From positions 1-33,457 of the forward strand of contig BNXD01000013.1 of the NCBI GenBank assembly GCA_025999315.1: a DNA stretch of 33,457 nt. Direction: 5' to 3'. Below are positions 1 to 7,995 of the stretch, in pieces. Position 1 is the stretch's first letter, and the number at the start of each line of letters is the position of its first letter. Below the pieces are notes generated by a model. The model was not told the origin of the DNA and did not search any database. It saw only the letters and a program-made list of their open reading frames with translations. The stretch comes from Bacteroidia bacterium (GTDB taxonomy: Bacteria; Bacteroidota; Bacteroidia; Bacteroidales; Rikenellaceae). Both the position numbers and the translations under genes were made by a program.

Positions 1-183
1 AGTTCCCAGTCGATGGAGACCTTGGCCGCGAAACCGAGATCTTCGTCGCTGTCGTCGTTGAGGGTGCATCTGAGGCGCTGTTACAAGGCCAAGTCGGCCG
101 AAAAGCCCCTCGCCATGCTCGAAGACATGGCCGGTGAGAACAGCGACTACCCCCAGGAGTGGCTTAGGGTAACGCTGAAATGA
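1..183 (+). pseudogene. edge fragment, unrecognised C-terminal piece
   Basis: One frame is open from the left edge to a TGA at 181-183. Only its second half, ending in PQEWLRVTLK, looks protein-like; the first third is serine- and arginine-rich and reads like an out-of-frame translation. This would fit either a truncated C-terminus or a frameshifted remnant. No family is recognised. Because the sequence begins here, a longer upstream gene cannot be excluded. Confidence 0.2.
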
Positions 184-233
184 GGTAGCCACATTTCGGG
201 GAAGACTGCTCAAAATACCTGTTTTTCAAAACT

Positions 234-293
234 TGCGACCTGGTCGACAGCGGAACTTACACATTGGTAAGTTCCGCTGTCGACCAGGTCGCA
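234..293. repeat. 27-bp perfect inverted repeat (hairpin)
   Basis: Arms 234-260 and 267-293 are exact reverse complements around the 6-base loop ACATTG. There is no T-run directly after either arm, so it is not a textbook intrinsic terminator, although it lies just after the edge fragment and before a promoter-like box. It could be a terminator, a structured repeat or a replication-derived inverted duplication. Confidence 0.85.
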
Positions 294-362
294 TAATACA
301 GCAAAGATCGAATTTCCGGGAGGCGCGATCCTAACCAATCCGGGACATAGAAATTTTTTTGT

Positions 363-370
363 TATATTTG
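363..370 (+). promoter_or_regulatory. Bacteroidota -7 box (TATATTTG)
   Basis: TATATTTG at 363-370 matches the Bacteroidota consensus TAnnTTTG exactly and follows a T-rich stretch. No good TTG box sits about 20 bases upstream. The next intact gene is the VOC gene at 588, more than 200 bases away. The box may instead be left over from the gene whose C-terminal remnant lies at 458-574. Confidence 0.4.
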
Positions 371-457
371 CACAATACAGAATGCTCGATTTGCACCGTA
401 TTTGGGATTTGGTAATTAACAATAGATTTTGTATATTACCTCTATTTTTAATTACTG

Positions 458-574
458 ATGCCCCCCCTCGAGCTGGTCAACCTTAAGGACAATACGAGCT
501 ACTCGACCCTCAAAGCCCAACTGAAGAGTCTGCTTACCGCCGACCTCGCCCGCCGTGGACTGACCATACCTTAA
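458..574 (+). pseudogene. probable sulfatase C-terminal remnant
   Basis: A 38-codon stretch ends in TAA at 572-574. It reads LELVNLKDNTSYSTLKAQLK and then LLTADLARRGLTIP. That is the usual end of an S1 sulfatase: a 'D-P-x-E-x-x-N-L' segment, an aligned 'Y-x-x-L-K-x-x-L' helix and a short tail. The catalytic N-terminal domain is absent, so this looks like debris of a deleted sulfatase gene. Its ATG is probably fortuitous. The assignment rests on pattern resemblance alone and the piece is short. Confidence 0.4.
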
Positions 575-587
575 ACATAATAATATC

Positions 588-989
588 ATGATCGTACCGT
601 TTATCAATTTTGCAGGAGAGGCAGGCAGGGCCATTGCCTTCTATGAGACCGTATTCGAGGTCAAGGACAAGCATATCATGCTGTTTAGGGATATGCCGGA
701 GGATATGAAGCAACATTTTCCGCGCGAGACGGACCATTATGTCATGCACGCCGAGATGACCATCAATGGCACGAGAGTTTGGATCGGCGACTCCACGCAG
801 GGTGTATCGCCCGGCGATATGGTTTCGCTCTCCGTCCCGCTCGCCTCGCCGGAGGAGGTCCGCAAAGCCTTCGAGAAGTTGAGCGAGGGCGGGCAGACGC
901 TCATGGAGCTCGCCCAAACGTTCTATAGCCCGCTGTTTGGGACGGTGAAAGACCGTTTCGGCGTCATCTGGCATCTGATCTGTCAGTAA
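588..989 (+). CDS. VOC/PhnB-like glyoxalase-fold protein
   Basis: 133 residues, the normal length of PhnB/YjdN-type proteins of the vicinal oxygen chelate superfamily. It begins with the usual 'P-F-x-N-F-x-G-x-A-x-x-A-I-x-F-Y' beta-alpha segment (residues 4-19). In the middle it carries 'M-H-A-E-M-T-I-N-G' (53-61), typical of the second strand pair. It ends with 'G-x-V-K-D-R-F-G-V-I-W-H', the family's closing strand. Members are cytosolic dimers. Many bind a metal or small hydrophobic ligand, but enzymatic activity is unproven for most, so no reaction is assigned. The gene stands alone: remnants lie upstream and a 22-bp hairpin lies 51 bases downstream. The start at 588 immediately precedes the first conserved strand. 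Confidence 0.85.
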   Translation: MIVPFINFAGEAGRAIAFYETVFEVKDKHIMLFRDMPEDMKQHFPRETDHYVMHAEMTINGTRVWIGDSTQGVSPGDMVSLSVPLASPEEVRKAFEKLSEGGQTLMELAQTFYSPLFGTVKDRFGVIWHLICQ

Positions 990-1004
990 CCGGGCGACCG
1001 GGTC

Positions 1005-1430
1005 CTAATATTGCAAAAGACAACCGATCTCGAACGCCGTAAAACTATTGCGCCGGAATATCGTGAGATATTCCGGCGCAATAGTTTTGTCAACACCCTG
1101 TTGCGGCCACGTGCAGGGCTCCCGCGGCGGGGCAGGGAAGGTCACGGTGGCAAAGCCGTTCACATCGTAGCCGGCGACCCGGGGGCGCGTCCGGCTCCAG
1201 ACAACGTTGCCCGCCGCATCGCTCACCGGCCCATAGCCGGTCGGAGCCACACCCCAGCCTGCGAGCTCCGAGGTGGGCCACCTGGTGGTGTTGAAGGCGA
1301 CGTTTTGGCCGGTGAAAGCGCCCTGATCGAAGCGGCACATCCAAATCCGGTCGTCATCCTCCCACTCCCGCAGGGTCCGACTCTGGATCGCTATTTGCAG
1401 TAACTTCGATCGACGGCGCACTTGGGCCAT
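1005..1430 (-). pseudogene. unrecognised protein fragment
   Basis: A 141-codon minus-strand frame whose central part (about residues 20-110) is protein-like and rich in W, D, G and P, with segments such as WEDDDRIWMCRFDQG and GYDVNGFATVTFP. Its last 30 residues are encoded by the hairpin at 1041-1088 and the bases after it, so the natural C-terminus probably lay earlier. The start is poor, with no promoter box found upstream. It looks like the tail of a larger secreted protein cut off from its N-terminus. The plus frame over the same bases is low-complexity. No family is recognised. Confidence 0.3.
1041..1088. terminator. 22-bp perfect hairpin, likely bidirectional terminator
   Basis: Arms 1041-1062 and 1067-1088 are exact reverse complements with loop GTGA. 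The arms end in AAAA/TTTT, so either strand gives a stem followed by T residues. It lies 51 bases after the VOC stop and at the end of the minus-strand fragment. Confidence 0.7.
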
Positions 1431-1455
1431 TGGTTTTTTCTTTATGAAAAACCGG

Positions 1456-1489
1456 TTGCGCAGTTAAACGTTGATTTAAAAGCGTCATT
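1456..1489 (+). repeat. intergenic repeat GTTG-n-TTAAAA-GC-TCAT, copy 1
   Basis: This 34-base stretch starts TTGCGCA and ends AAAAGCGTCATT. It resembles 6677-6711 over its full length with a few substitutions and one indel. The core at 1470-1488 also matches the reverse complement of 7219-7237. Confidence 0.6.
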
Positions 1490-1811
1490 TCGTGCGAAAG
1501 TTGGCGAAAGCAAGGCGGCCCGCAGACGGCGGTGGGCTGCCTCGAAAAGGTTGATCCCGATGCCGTCAGGCGAGAGCGTACCGACAAATGGTGGCAGCCC
1601 TCCGCTGGGGGCGGCTGCGGGCTGCCGGTCTTGCGCAGCAAGACCGAACGACATGCAACGACTTGCCGCTGGCCTTAAGTTGTGTTCATCGTTCAATGCC
1701 TGCCGAAGACCGCTAAGCGCGGGGCGAGGCACGACAAGGCAGATTTACTCTGTATAACCCCCCCCAACCTTCTATCGTACAACCTGCTTTATGACGATGT
1801 ATGCAGCGAAA
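1490..1811. other. non-coding, GC-rich palindromic stretch
   Basis: No convincing gene is seen. Short frames on both strands are arginine- and proline-rich and have no start signals. Several stem-forming segments are present, including a 9-bp perfect stem at 1626-1634/1638-1646. It resembles other intergenic repeat debris in the window. Confidence 0.5.
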
Positions 1812-1842
1812 TTGCCGAAATAGCATAATTTTTGTAACTTTG
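1812..1842 (+). promoter_or_regulatory. promoter of the TPR/beta-barrel operon
   Basis: A TTG at 1812-1814 is separated by 20 bases from TAACTTTG at 1835-1842, matching the Bacteroidota -33/-7 pattern. The start codon of the TPR gene is 22 bases further on, implying a very short leader. Confidence 0.7.
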
Positions 1843-1864
1843 CGATCATAAAATCTACTTATCC

Positions 1865-4849
1865 ATGCGCAGGATCATAGTTGTGTTGCTGTTGACGCTG
1901 CCTGCGGTCGCAGTACGGGCCCAGCCCAGGCAGTTGCAGGAGCATACCGCACGGGCGGTGGAGCTCTACCAGGCACAGAAATACCTCGCTGCCCGGGGCG
2001 AGTTGCAAAAGGCCCGCGAGAGTCTCGACTCGGACCCCCGTTGCGAACCCTACCGCGCCACGCTGGACTACTACGCCGCCATGTGCGCCGCCCAAAACGA
2101 CGAGCGAGACGCCATGGCTCTGCTCGAGGAGTTTCTGGACGACCATCCCGGCTCGACATACTCCAACGACATACGTTTTGCCCTGGCCGGGCAGTTCTAC
2201 CACCGCCATGAGTGGGCCAGAGCGCGCAACGAATACCTCGGTGTCAACCCCGTAGAGCTGGGGCGCGAGAGACAGGGGTGCTACTATTACTATCTGGGTT
2301 ACTGTTACTTCGCGCTGGGGGAGATGGACTATGCCTACCGCCAGTTCGTGCAGTGTGTCGACGACGACACCTTCGGCGTCCATGCCCGTTATCACCTCAG
2401 TCATATCGAATACGCGAGGGGCAACTACACCGTATCGGCCGACTATTTACGCAGCATCGAGAGCAACGAACTCTACGCCAAAGTGGCCCCTTACTATCTG
2501 CTTCAGATCGAGTTTATGCTGGGCCATTACGACAATGTCGTCGCCAATGGCATCCGGATAGCAAACCCTCTTTCGAGCGAAAGAGCTGCCCGGGTCGCCC
2601 GTATGATGGCCGAGAGCTACTACCGTCTGGGCGACAACGACGGCACTCTGCGCAATATAGCCATCTATCGACAGTCGGGGGCCGAAATGGGGCGCGATGA
2701 CTATTATCTGCTGGGCTTTGCCGAGTACAGGGGGGGCAACGTCGGCGCGGCGGCCGAGGCGTTGGCGCGGGTGGTCGGACCCGACGACAAATTGAGCCAG
2801 AACGCCAGCCATCTGTTGGGCGATTGCTATCTGCAACTGGGCGACAAACGCGCCGCCATGCAGTCGTTCTCGATAGCCGCCTCGGACGATGCGCCCGAGC
2901 CTGTGCGCGAGGATGCGCTCTACAACTACGGCAAGCTGGTCTATGAGCTGGGCGGGGGGCTGTTCAGCGAGGCGATCAATGTTCTGAGCCGCTACCTGCA
3001 CGACTATCCGTCGGCTTCGCACGCCGCCCAGGCGAGGGAGTATCTGGCTGCGGCCTACTACAATTCGCACGACTACGCCGCCGCTTACGACCAGATCACC
3101 AAACTGCCCAATCCCGACAACAACATCAAGGCCGCCATTCAGAAGATCGCCTACTTCAGGGCGCTGGAGTGCTACAACCAGCGCGACTATGCCCGCACGC
3201 AGCAGTTGCTCGAGCAGTCGGCCTCCTATCGCATCAACCAGAAATACAACGCCCTGGCCACCTACTATCTGGGCGAGGTCTACTACAAACAGGAGCGCTA
3301 TCAGGACGCGGCGACGCTGTTGCGCAACTATATCTCGGTGGCTCCCTCTTCGGAGCGCGAATATGCCATGGCGCACTACGCCTTGGGCTATTGCAACTAC
3401 AACCTCGGCCGCTGGGACGACTCGCGGCAGTGGTTCGACCGCTTCCTCGCCGTATGGCCCGCCCCGGACAACTACCGCGCCGACGCTCTCAACCGTCTGG
3501 GCGACCTGCGGTGTCAGGCGCGCGACTTCAACGGCGCGGTGGCAAGTTACGAAAAGACCATTACGGTGGGTGTCGTCCCGGAGAGATATTACGCACAGTT
3601 CAATCGTGCGATGGCCTTCGGCTATGGAGGCCGCACCCAGCGCAAGATCGACGCCCTGAAGGATATAACCCTCGCCGGTCAGGGCCCGTATATTGATCAG
3701 GCGCAGTATGAGCTGGCGCGGGCGCTGATCGTGGCCGAGCGATTCCCGGATGCGATCGGCGCCCTGCGCAGCTTCATGGACGACTACCCTGGTTCGGTGC
3801 GCTATGTCGATGCGCTGGGCGACATGGGGCTGGCCCAGCTCAACACGGGCAACCGCGCGGAGGCTCTGCGCTACTACAAGTTGCTGGTCGAGAAGGCTCC
3901 CGCCTCGCCGCTGGCGCGGGAGGCCGTCGCCTCCATCCGCACCATCTACGTCGACATGGGCGACACGGACGCCTACTTTGCCTACGCCCGTCAGTCGGGG
4001 GTCGAGACCGACATGAGTGTCGTGCGGCGCGACTCGCTATCCTGGGAGGCGGCCCTGCGCGTATGGCAGCGCGACCAGAAGGACAAGGGCGCCGTGGCGA
4101 TGCGAGGCTATCTGGACGCCTACCCCAAGGGGCAGCGCCGGGCCGAGGCGTTGTGCCGCTTGGGGCAGGCGCAGGCCGACATGGGCGATGAGAATGGCGC
4201 CGTGGCTTCGCTCGAGGAACTCTCGGCAATGTATGCCAACGACTTCACCGTCCGGGGGCTCGGCCTGCTGGCAGGATTGTACCTCAATAAAAAAGATTAT
4301 CCCAACGCTGCGCGGTGTTACCTGCGCCTGACCGGTCTGGTCGACCGTCCCGAAGATCGCGACGCCGCGTGGGAGGGTTACCTCACCGCGGTGGCAGCTC
4401 AGGGCGACGATCGCGCTGTGGTCGCCGCGGCCGACAGGGCGCTGGCATCCCCACCCTCGGGCGAGAGGCTGCGCATCCGTGCCCTGTATGCCAGGGCCCG
4501 GGCGTGCGACGAACTTGGCGAGAAGACGATGGCCCTGGAGAGCTACACCGCCCTGTCGGCCTGGCCCCGTAGCGCCGAAGGGGCCGAGGCTTCCAGTCGG
4601 GTGATACGTGCGGCATTCGAGCGTGGCGACATGGCGCAGGTCAAACAGCGCACCCTCGCTCTGGCCGACTCTTCCACCCCGTATTCTTACTATCTGGCCG
4701 AGGCCTTCCTTACCCTTGGCGACATGTATGCCGCAGAGAATGACCGGTTTCAGGCCCGCGCCACCTATCAGAGCGTGGTCAACGGATATGCCATCCCCGA
4801 CGACGGGATCATCGACCGGGCCAAAGAGCGGATCAAAAACATGAAATGA
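1865..4849 (+). CDS. secreted tetratricopeptide-repeat protein
   Basis: 994 residues. A signal peptide (RRIIVVLLLTLPAVAVRA, cleaved near residue 19-20) is followed by TPR-like helical hairpins along nearly the whole length. Typical units contain 'Y-Y-L-G-x-x-Y-F-x-x-G-x-x-x-x-A-x-x-x-F' and 'A-x-x-x-L-G-D', in the 34-36-residue rhythm of TPR and YbgF/BamD-like tol-pal repeats. No enzymatic domain is seen. A periplasmic or inner-leaflet scaffold that binds other envelope proteins is the likely role. Its stop overlaps the start of the following beta-barrel gene (ATGA), so the two products are probably made together and work as a pair. The start at 1865 is supported by the promoter 22 bases upstream and by the signal peptide beginning there. 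Function beyond scaffolding is not known. Confidence 0.9.
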   Translation: MRRIIVVLLLTLPAVAVRAQPRQLQEHTARAVELYQAQKYLAARGELQKARESLDSDPRCEPYRATLDYYAAMCAAQNDERDAMALLEEFLDDHPGSTYSNDIRFALAGQFYHRHEWARARNEYLGVNPVELGRERQGCYYYYLGYCYFALGEMDYAYRQFVQCVDDDTFGVHARYHLSHIEYARGNYTVSADYLRSIESNELYAKVAPYYLLQIEFMLGHYDNVVANGIRIANPLSSERAARVARMMAESYYRLGDNDGTLRNIAIYRQSGAEMGRDDYYLLGFAEYRGGNVGAAAEALARVVGPDDKLSQNASHLLGDCYLQLGDKRAAMQSFSIAASDDAPEPVREDALYNYGKLVYELGGGLFSEAINVLSRYLHDYPSASHAAQAREYLAAAYYNSHDYAAAYDQITKLPNPDNNIKAAIQKIAYFRALECYNQRDYARTQQLLEQSASYRINQKYNALATYYLGEVYYKQERYQDAATLLRNYISVAPSSEREYAMAHYALGYCNYNLGRWDDSRQWFDRFLAVWPAPDNYRADALNRLGDLRCQARDFNGAVASYEKTITVGVVPERYYAQFNRAMAFGYGGRTQRKIDALKDITLAGQGPYIDQAQYELARALIVAERFPDAIGALRSFMDDYPGSVRYVDALGDMGLAQLNTGNRAEALRYYKLLVEKAPASPLAREAVASIRTIYVDMGDTDAYFAYARQSGVETDMSVVRRDSLSWEAALRVWQRDQKDKGAVAMRGYLDAYPKGQRRAEALCRLGQAQADMGDENGAVASLEELSAMYANDFTVRGLGLLAGLYLNKKDYPNAARCYLRLTGLVDRPEDRDAAWEGYLTAVAAQGDDRAVVAAADRALASPPSGERLRIRALYARARACDELGEKTMALESYTALSAWPRSAEGAEASSRVIRAAFERGDMAQVKQRTLALADSSTPYSYYLAEAFLTLGDMYAAENDRFQARATYQSVVNGYAIPDDGIIDRAKERIKNMK

Positions 4850-6519
4850 AGATGAAAACCCGACATACGGCAATTTTAGTTTTGGCCGCGAGCCCGTGGT
4901 GGGCCATGGCACAGCAGAATCGCAATGGGGCGATCTCCGAGCAAGTGGAGGTGACCAGGCAGTACAACTACGACCCTGATCGCAGTGTGCACAAGCTCGA
5001 CGTGCAGCCGCAGATGATCGACACGACCACGATCAGGCCCGACTTCAGCTACTCGATCGAGCCGGCGCCCTACCTCGAGCCGTTCGAGGCGCCGACGCTC
5101 AGGCCGATGCGCGTCAATGCCGAGCGCTACCGCTATCTGACCCCCTATTATCTCAAAGTGGGGGCGGGGTGGCCGTGGAACGGGGTGCTGGACTTCTATA
5201 TGGCCGATCGCAACGAGCAGGGCCTCTCGTATGGGGCCTCTCTCAACCACCTTGGGCAATATGACAGGGCCAGGACCGATCTTCCGGCCGATCTGGGAGG
5301 AGGATCGCGGCGGGCTTTCGATCTGCGCAACCGGGCGGGGGCATTTCTGGGCAAAGAGTTGGGCCGCTACGATCTGCGAGCGGAGATCGATGCCAATTAT
5401 GACTTGTATGACAGCTATGGGCAGTTTGCCATCGACAGTCGACCGCTGACCGATTATGGAGCTTCGGACAAGCTCAACTACAAGGGGTTGAAGATCGACG
5501 TGGAGGGGGGCAACGACTTTTCCAACATGAGCTATTTCAACTTCCGCATGGGCGGGGGGCTCGACATGTTCACCGACCGGACCAACCTTTGGGAGAGCCA
5601 CGTCGAGGCTTTCGCCCAGATCGGTAAGACCTTCGGGGAGATACACCACATCACCCTGGAGGGCGAATATTGCAACTATTTCAAGCGTAAGGACGAGCAA
5701 TGTTTCACAGTCAGCCCCCTCTATACGACCCATTACGACAACTTGAACTTTCGTCTGGGGGCCAACATCGCCATCGAGCACGGCAAGACGTGGATATTCC
5801 CCGTCGTGTCGCTGAGCTGCGACATTGTCCACGGCTATTTAACCCCGTTCATCGATCTTGACGGTCGTTTTGAGCACGGCGACCTGAGGCGCACCGTACG
5901 GCTGAACCCTTATGTCGGCGACAATGTCGAGGTGGAGGACATGGGCGAGTACAACTTCAAGGGGGGCATCATGGGCAGCCTGAGCCAGCGACTCTCCTAC
6001 AAGGTCTTTGCGGGGGTTAACTTCTACCGCGACATGAGTTTCTTTGCAGGCGACTACCGCGAAGGGTCCACTTCGCGCTTTATCGTGCTGACCGACAACT
6101 GCACAGCCTACACCCTCGGAGGAACGATCGACTACCGGGTTGCCGACCGCCTGCACCTGTGGGCCTCGGCCAACATCAACGCCTACCACATGGATCATTA
6201 CAAAAAGGCGGGCGGATTGCCGCTGGGCAACATCGCCCTGGGCGGGCAGTGGAACTTTGCCCGCCGGTGGTCGGCCACGCTCTCGGGCGAAGTGATCGGC
6301 TCGCGCCACTTCTACTCGTGGGTCGACTCCGACCAGACGGTATGGATCAACAAGGTGGACCCCTGTTTCGATCTGAAGGCCAAGCTCGGCTGCCGCCTGT
6401 CGCGTTTTATCTCGCTGTGGGCCGAGGGCGACAACCTCTGCGGTTCGCGCCTCTACCCATGGAACCACTACCGCAGCGTGGGCGCCGCGTTCACCGCCGG
6501 AGCCACCATGTCGTTCTGA
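4846..6519 (+). CDS. outer-membrane beta-barrel protein paired with the TPR protein
   Basis: 557 residues. A signal peptide is cleaved near AMA-QQ (residue 22). An extended, proline-rich periplasmic stretch follows (about 25-95), with 'V-E-V-T-R-Q-Y-N-Y-D-P-D'. The rest, from 'Y-L-T-P-Y-Y-L-K-V-G-A-G' to the end, alternates polar and aromatic residues as in a transmembrane beta-barrel. The final residue is phenylalanine (GATMSF), the usual outer-membrane assembly signal. No TonB box or plug domain is visible, so it is barrel-only rather than a complete TonB-dependent receptor. The start overlaps the TPR stop by four bases; an in-frame ATG at 4852 is an alternative. The TPR protein is probably its periplasmic partner. 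Substrate and function are unknown. Confidence 0.8.
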   Translation: MKMKTRHTAILVLAASPWWAMAQQNRNGAISEQVEVTRQYNYDPDRSVHKLDVQPQMIDTTTIRPDFSYSIEPAPYLEPFEAPTLRPMRVNAERYRYLTPYYLKVGAGWPWNGVLDFYMADRNEQGLSYGASLNHLGQYDRARTDLPADLGGGSRRAFDLRNRAGAFLGKELGRYDLRAEIDANYDLYDSYGQFAIDSRPLTDYGASDKLNYKGLKIDVEGGNDFSNMSYFNFRMGGGLDMFTDRTNLWESHVEAFAQIGKTFGEIHHITLEGEYCNYFKRKDEQCFTVSPLYTTHYDNLNFRLGANIAIEHGKTWIFPVVSLSCDIVHGYLTPFIDLDGRFEHGDLRRTVRLNPYVGDNVEVEDMGEYNFKGGIMGSLSQRLSYKVFAGVNFYRDMSFFAGDYREGSTSRFIVLTDNCTAYTLGGTIDYRVADRLHLWASANINAYHMDHYKKAGGLPLGNIALGGQWNFARRWSATLSGEVIGSRHFYSWVDSDQTVWINKVDPCFDLKAKLGCRLSRFISLWAEGDNLCGSRLYPWNHYRSVGAAFTAGATMSF

Positions 6520-6676
6520 ACGCGGTGGGGGAGTGTGTCGAATGTCGTCATCTCGAGAGAAGCCAGACTCTCGACCAACCCATTTGTCTTTCGGTCGTAT
6601 CGGGAAATGTCGACGGCAAAACTTATCGACAATGCGATCTGTCAGATCGAATAATTTTTCTTATTTTCGTACCATA
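6520..6676. other. intergenic region after the barrel gene
   Basis: No gene is seen. A weak stem with 7-bp arms (6553-6559/6568-6574) lies after the stop. A short palindrome CGATCTG-T-CAGATCG sits further on, before a T-rich stretch. Either could contribute to termination of the TPR/barrel operon, but neither is a strong terminator. Confidence 0.4.
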
Positions 6677-6711
6677 TTGCGCAATTAAAAGGTTGGGTTA
6701 AAAGCATCATT
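6677..6711 (+). repeat. intergenic repeat GTTG-n-TTAAAA-GC-TCAT, copy 2
   Basis: Similar to 1456-1489 over 34-35 bases. Its core at 6692-6710 is also an imperfect inverted match of 7219-7237. The two cores therefore bracket 6692-7237, a non-coding block of about 546 bases that contains palindromic element A. Confidence 0.6.
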
Positions 6712-6797
6712 CCTGAGTTAATTGAGATGTTTTGTCAGAGCAGAGACCTTAAGTTTTACCGTTGTCAAAAGTCTACTGAATCCGCTGCGCGCGGGGC

Positions 6798-6820
6798 GGT
6801 CCTTTTTTATAAAAAGGACC
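6798..6820. repeat. 10-bp hairpin GGTCC(T)5 / (A)5GGACC
   Basis: Arms 6798-6807 and 6811-6820 are exact reverse complements around a 3-base loop. The hairpin lies in the repeat-rich non-coding block. Surrounding frames are arginine-rich with no gene-like features. Confidence 0.6.
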
Positions 6821-6939
6821 AAACGACGCCAAGCCGAGCGCAGAGTCGAGCTCGCTCGAACTCTCTGCCGAGGCGCGAAGGAGTAAGGCGAGCGTCTTTC
6901 TGCGAGCCAAAAATAGCCGCCTGAGCTGCGGGGCTACGT

Positions 6940-7101
6940 TGAGGTTGTTTAAACTTCTCCACTCTCGTTCTTTGCGGCTATTTCGACCTCTGCCTGCCTT
7001 GCCTCCTTGTCGCATAGCGGGAGCTATGCTCCGCGTCGTCAAGTTGTCAGAGGCCAAAATAGCTCACAAATAACTTCGGCGGAGAAGTCTAAGCAACCTC
7101 A
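6940..7101. repeat. palindromic intergenic element A with terminal inverted repeats
   Basis: Terminal inverted repeats of 21 bases (6940-6960 and 7081-7101) differ at two positions. Inside them is a second pair of arms, 6976-6992 and 7048-7064 (about 14 of 17 matching). At the centre is CATAGC-GGGA-GCTATG (7013-7028). This nested, fully symmetrical layout is that of a MITE- or REPIN-like non-autonomous repeat. Element B at 20702-20894 has the same plan. Confidence 0.7.
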
Positions 7102-7218
7102 GCACTATTGCTCACTACTCCTCGGGCTCCTTAACCCTCGTCGCTTAACGCTCGCAATCACGCGCTTCGTTTAACGCCTCCTCGCAACGGCGGCCGGGCT
7201 CCGCGATTTCTGAATAGT

Positions 7219-7237
7219 ATGACGCTTTTTAACCAAC
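7219..7237 (-). repeat. intergenic repeat GTTG-n-TTAAAA-GC-TCAT, copy 3 (inverted)
   Basis: The reverse complement reads GTTGGTTAAAAAGCGTCAT, nearly the core of the copies at 1470-1488 and 6692-6710. It closes the non-coding block and lies 62 bases upstream of the gene at 7300. Confidence 0.55.
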
Positions 7238-7299
7238 ATTTAAATAGCACGCCCTGCTATATCGATTAAACTTGAAAATAACTTAAATCCCAGATCGTT

Positions 7300-7923
7300 A
7301 TGAAAAAGATTCTTATCTCCCTGACAATCATCGCGATGGTTATGAGCATCGGCCCTGTCGGCGCGCAGGGGCCGCAGCAACCTCAGCGTTTTCGCAACGA
7401 AGTGTCAGCCGGGGCCGGCGTGCTGAGCAACAGCGACATACTCAATTTCGCCACCAATGTCGTCATCTCGACCATCACCTTGACCGCCTACACCAGCCGC
7501 AACATGCACTGGACGGGCACTTTCCATGCCTCCTACAAGAACATGATCTCCAAACACAGCGCCATCGGAGGCACGTTGGCCTATTGCGGCAACACGGCCG
7601 ACGCCTATGCGGGCAACACCATGAAGGGCCGCTTCCACAACAACTACTACACCATGGCCGCCGAGTATGATCTGCGTTACATCAACAAGCCGATCTTCAA
7701 CCTCTACTCGACCATCGGCCTGGGGGCCACGATATATCACCTGAGCTACAAACCGCTGTCGGGCAGCGACAACGACGCATCGGCCACGTCGGGCACGATG
7801 GGCTATTTCGACTTTCAGCTCAGCCTGCTGGGCTTCAGGGTGGGCAACCGTTTCGGCGCTTTCGGCGAGTTGGGCGTGGGTTACAAGGGCATCCTGAACG
7901 GTGGGATTTTCATGAGGTTCTGA
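7300..7923 (+). CDS. small outer-membrane beta-barrel protein
   Basis: 207 residues. A classical signal peptide (KKILISLTIIAMVMSIGPVGA, cleaved before QGPQQ) is followed by amphipathic beta-strands such as 'E-V-S-A-G-A-G-V-L', 'Y-Y-T-M-A-A-E-Y-D-L-R-Y' and 'R-F-G-A-F-G-E-L-G-V-G-Y-K-G'. The last residue is phenylalanine (GGIFMRF). This fits an eight-stranded outer-membrane protein of the general Bacteroidota type. It stands alone between the repeat block and a strong terminator. Only a weak promoter-like box (TAAACTTG, 7267-7274, one mismatch to TAnnTTTG) is seen upstream. No catalytic motif is visible, and specific function is unknown. Confidence 0.75.
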   Translation: MKKILISLTIIAMVMSIGPVGAQGPQQPQRFRNEVSAGAGVLSNSDILNFATNVVISTITLTAYTSRNMHWTGTFHASYKNMISKHSAIGGTLAYCGNTADAYAGNTMKGRFHNNYYTMAAEYDLRYINKPIFNLYSTIGLGATIYHLSYKPLSGSDNDASATSGTMGYFDFQLSLLGFRVGNRFGAFGELGVGYKGILNGGIFMRF

Positions 7924-7930
7924 TCTCCGG

Positions 7931-7984
7931 CCAAACGAATAAGGGGGTTGCATGCCATCGCATGCAACCCCCTTATTTGTTTGG
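7931..7984. terminator. bidirectional intrinsic terminator
   Basis: An 18-bp perfect stem (7938-7955/7960-7977, loop CATC) extends to 25 bp with a single mismatch (7931-7955/7960-7984). It lies between the convergent gene ends at 7923 and 7996 and should serve both transcripts. Confidence 0.85.
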
Positions 7985-7995
7985 GACCTACCCGG

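Noticed and set aside
1..85. Minus-strand stretch ending in A-A-K-V-S-I-D-W-E that looks protein-like and shares 14 bases with the hydrolase gene near 9950
   Set aside because: The shared AGTTCCCAGTCGAT is too short to show homology, the frame has a stop directly upstream, and the window edge prevents a test.
382..486. 34-codon plus-strand frame after the TATATTTG box
   Set aside because: It overlaps the sulfatase-like remnant in another frame and has no recognisable content; probably chance.
1870..4850. Long alternative frames on both strands inside the TPR gene
   Set aside because: High GC at third positions keeps shadow frames open; only the plus frame shows a signal peptide and TPR periodicity.
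6727..7057. Short open frames on both strands in the repeat block
   Set aside because: They are rich in Arg, Ser and Pro, overlap inverted repeats, and have no signal, motif or start context; the DNA is better explained as palindromic repeats.
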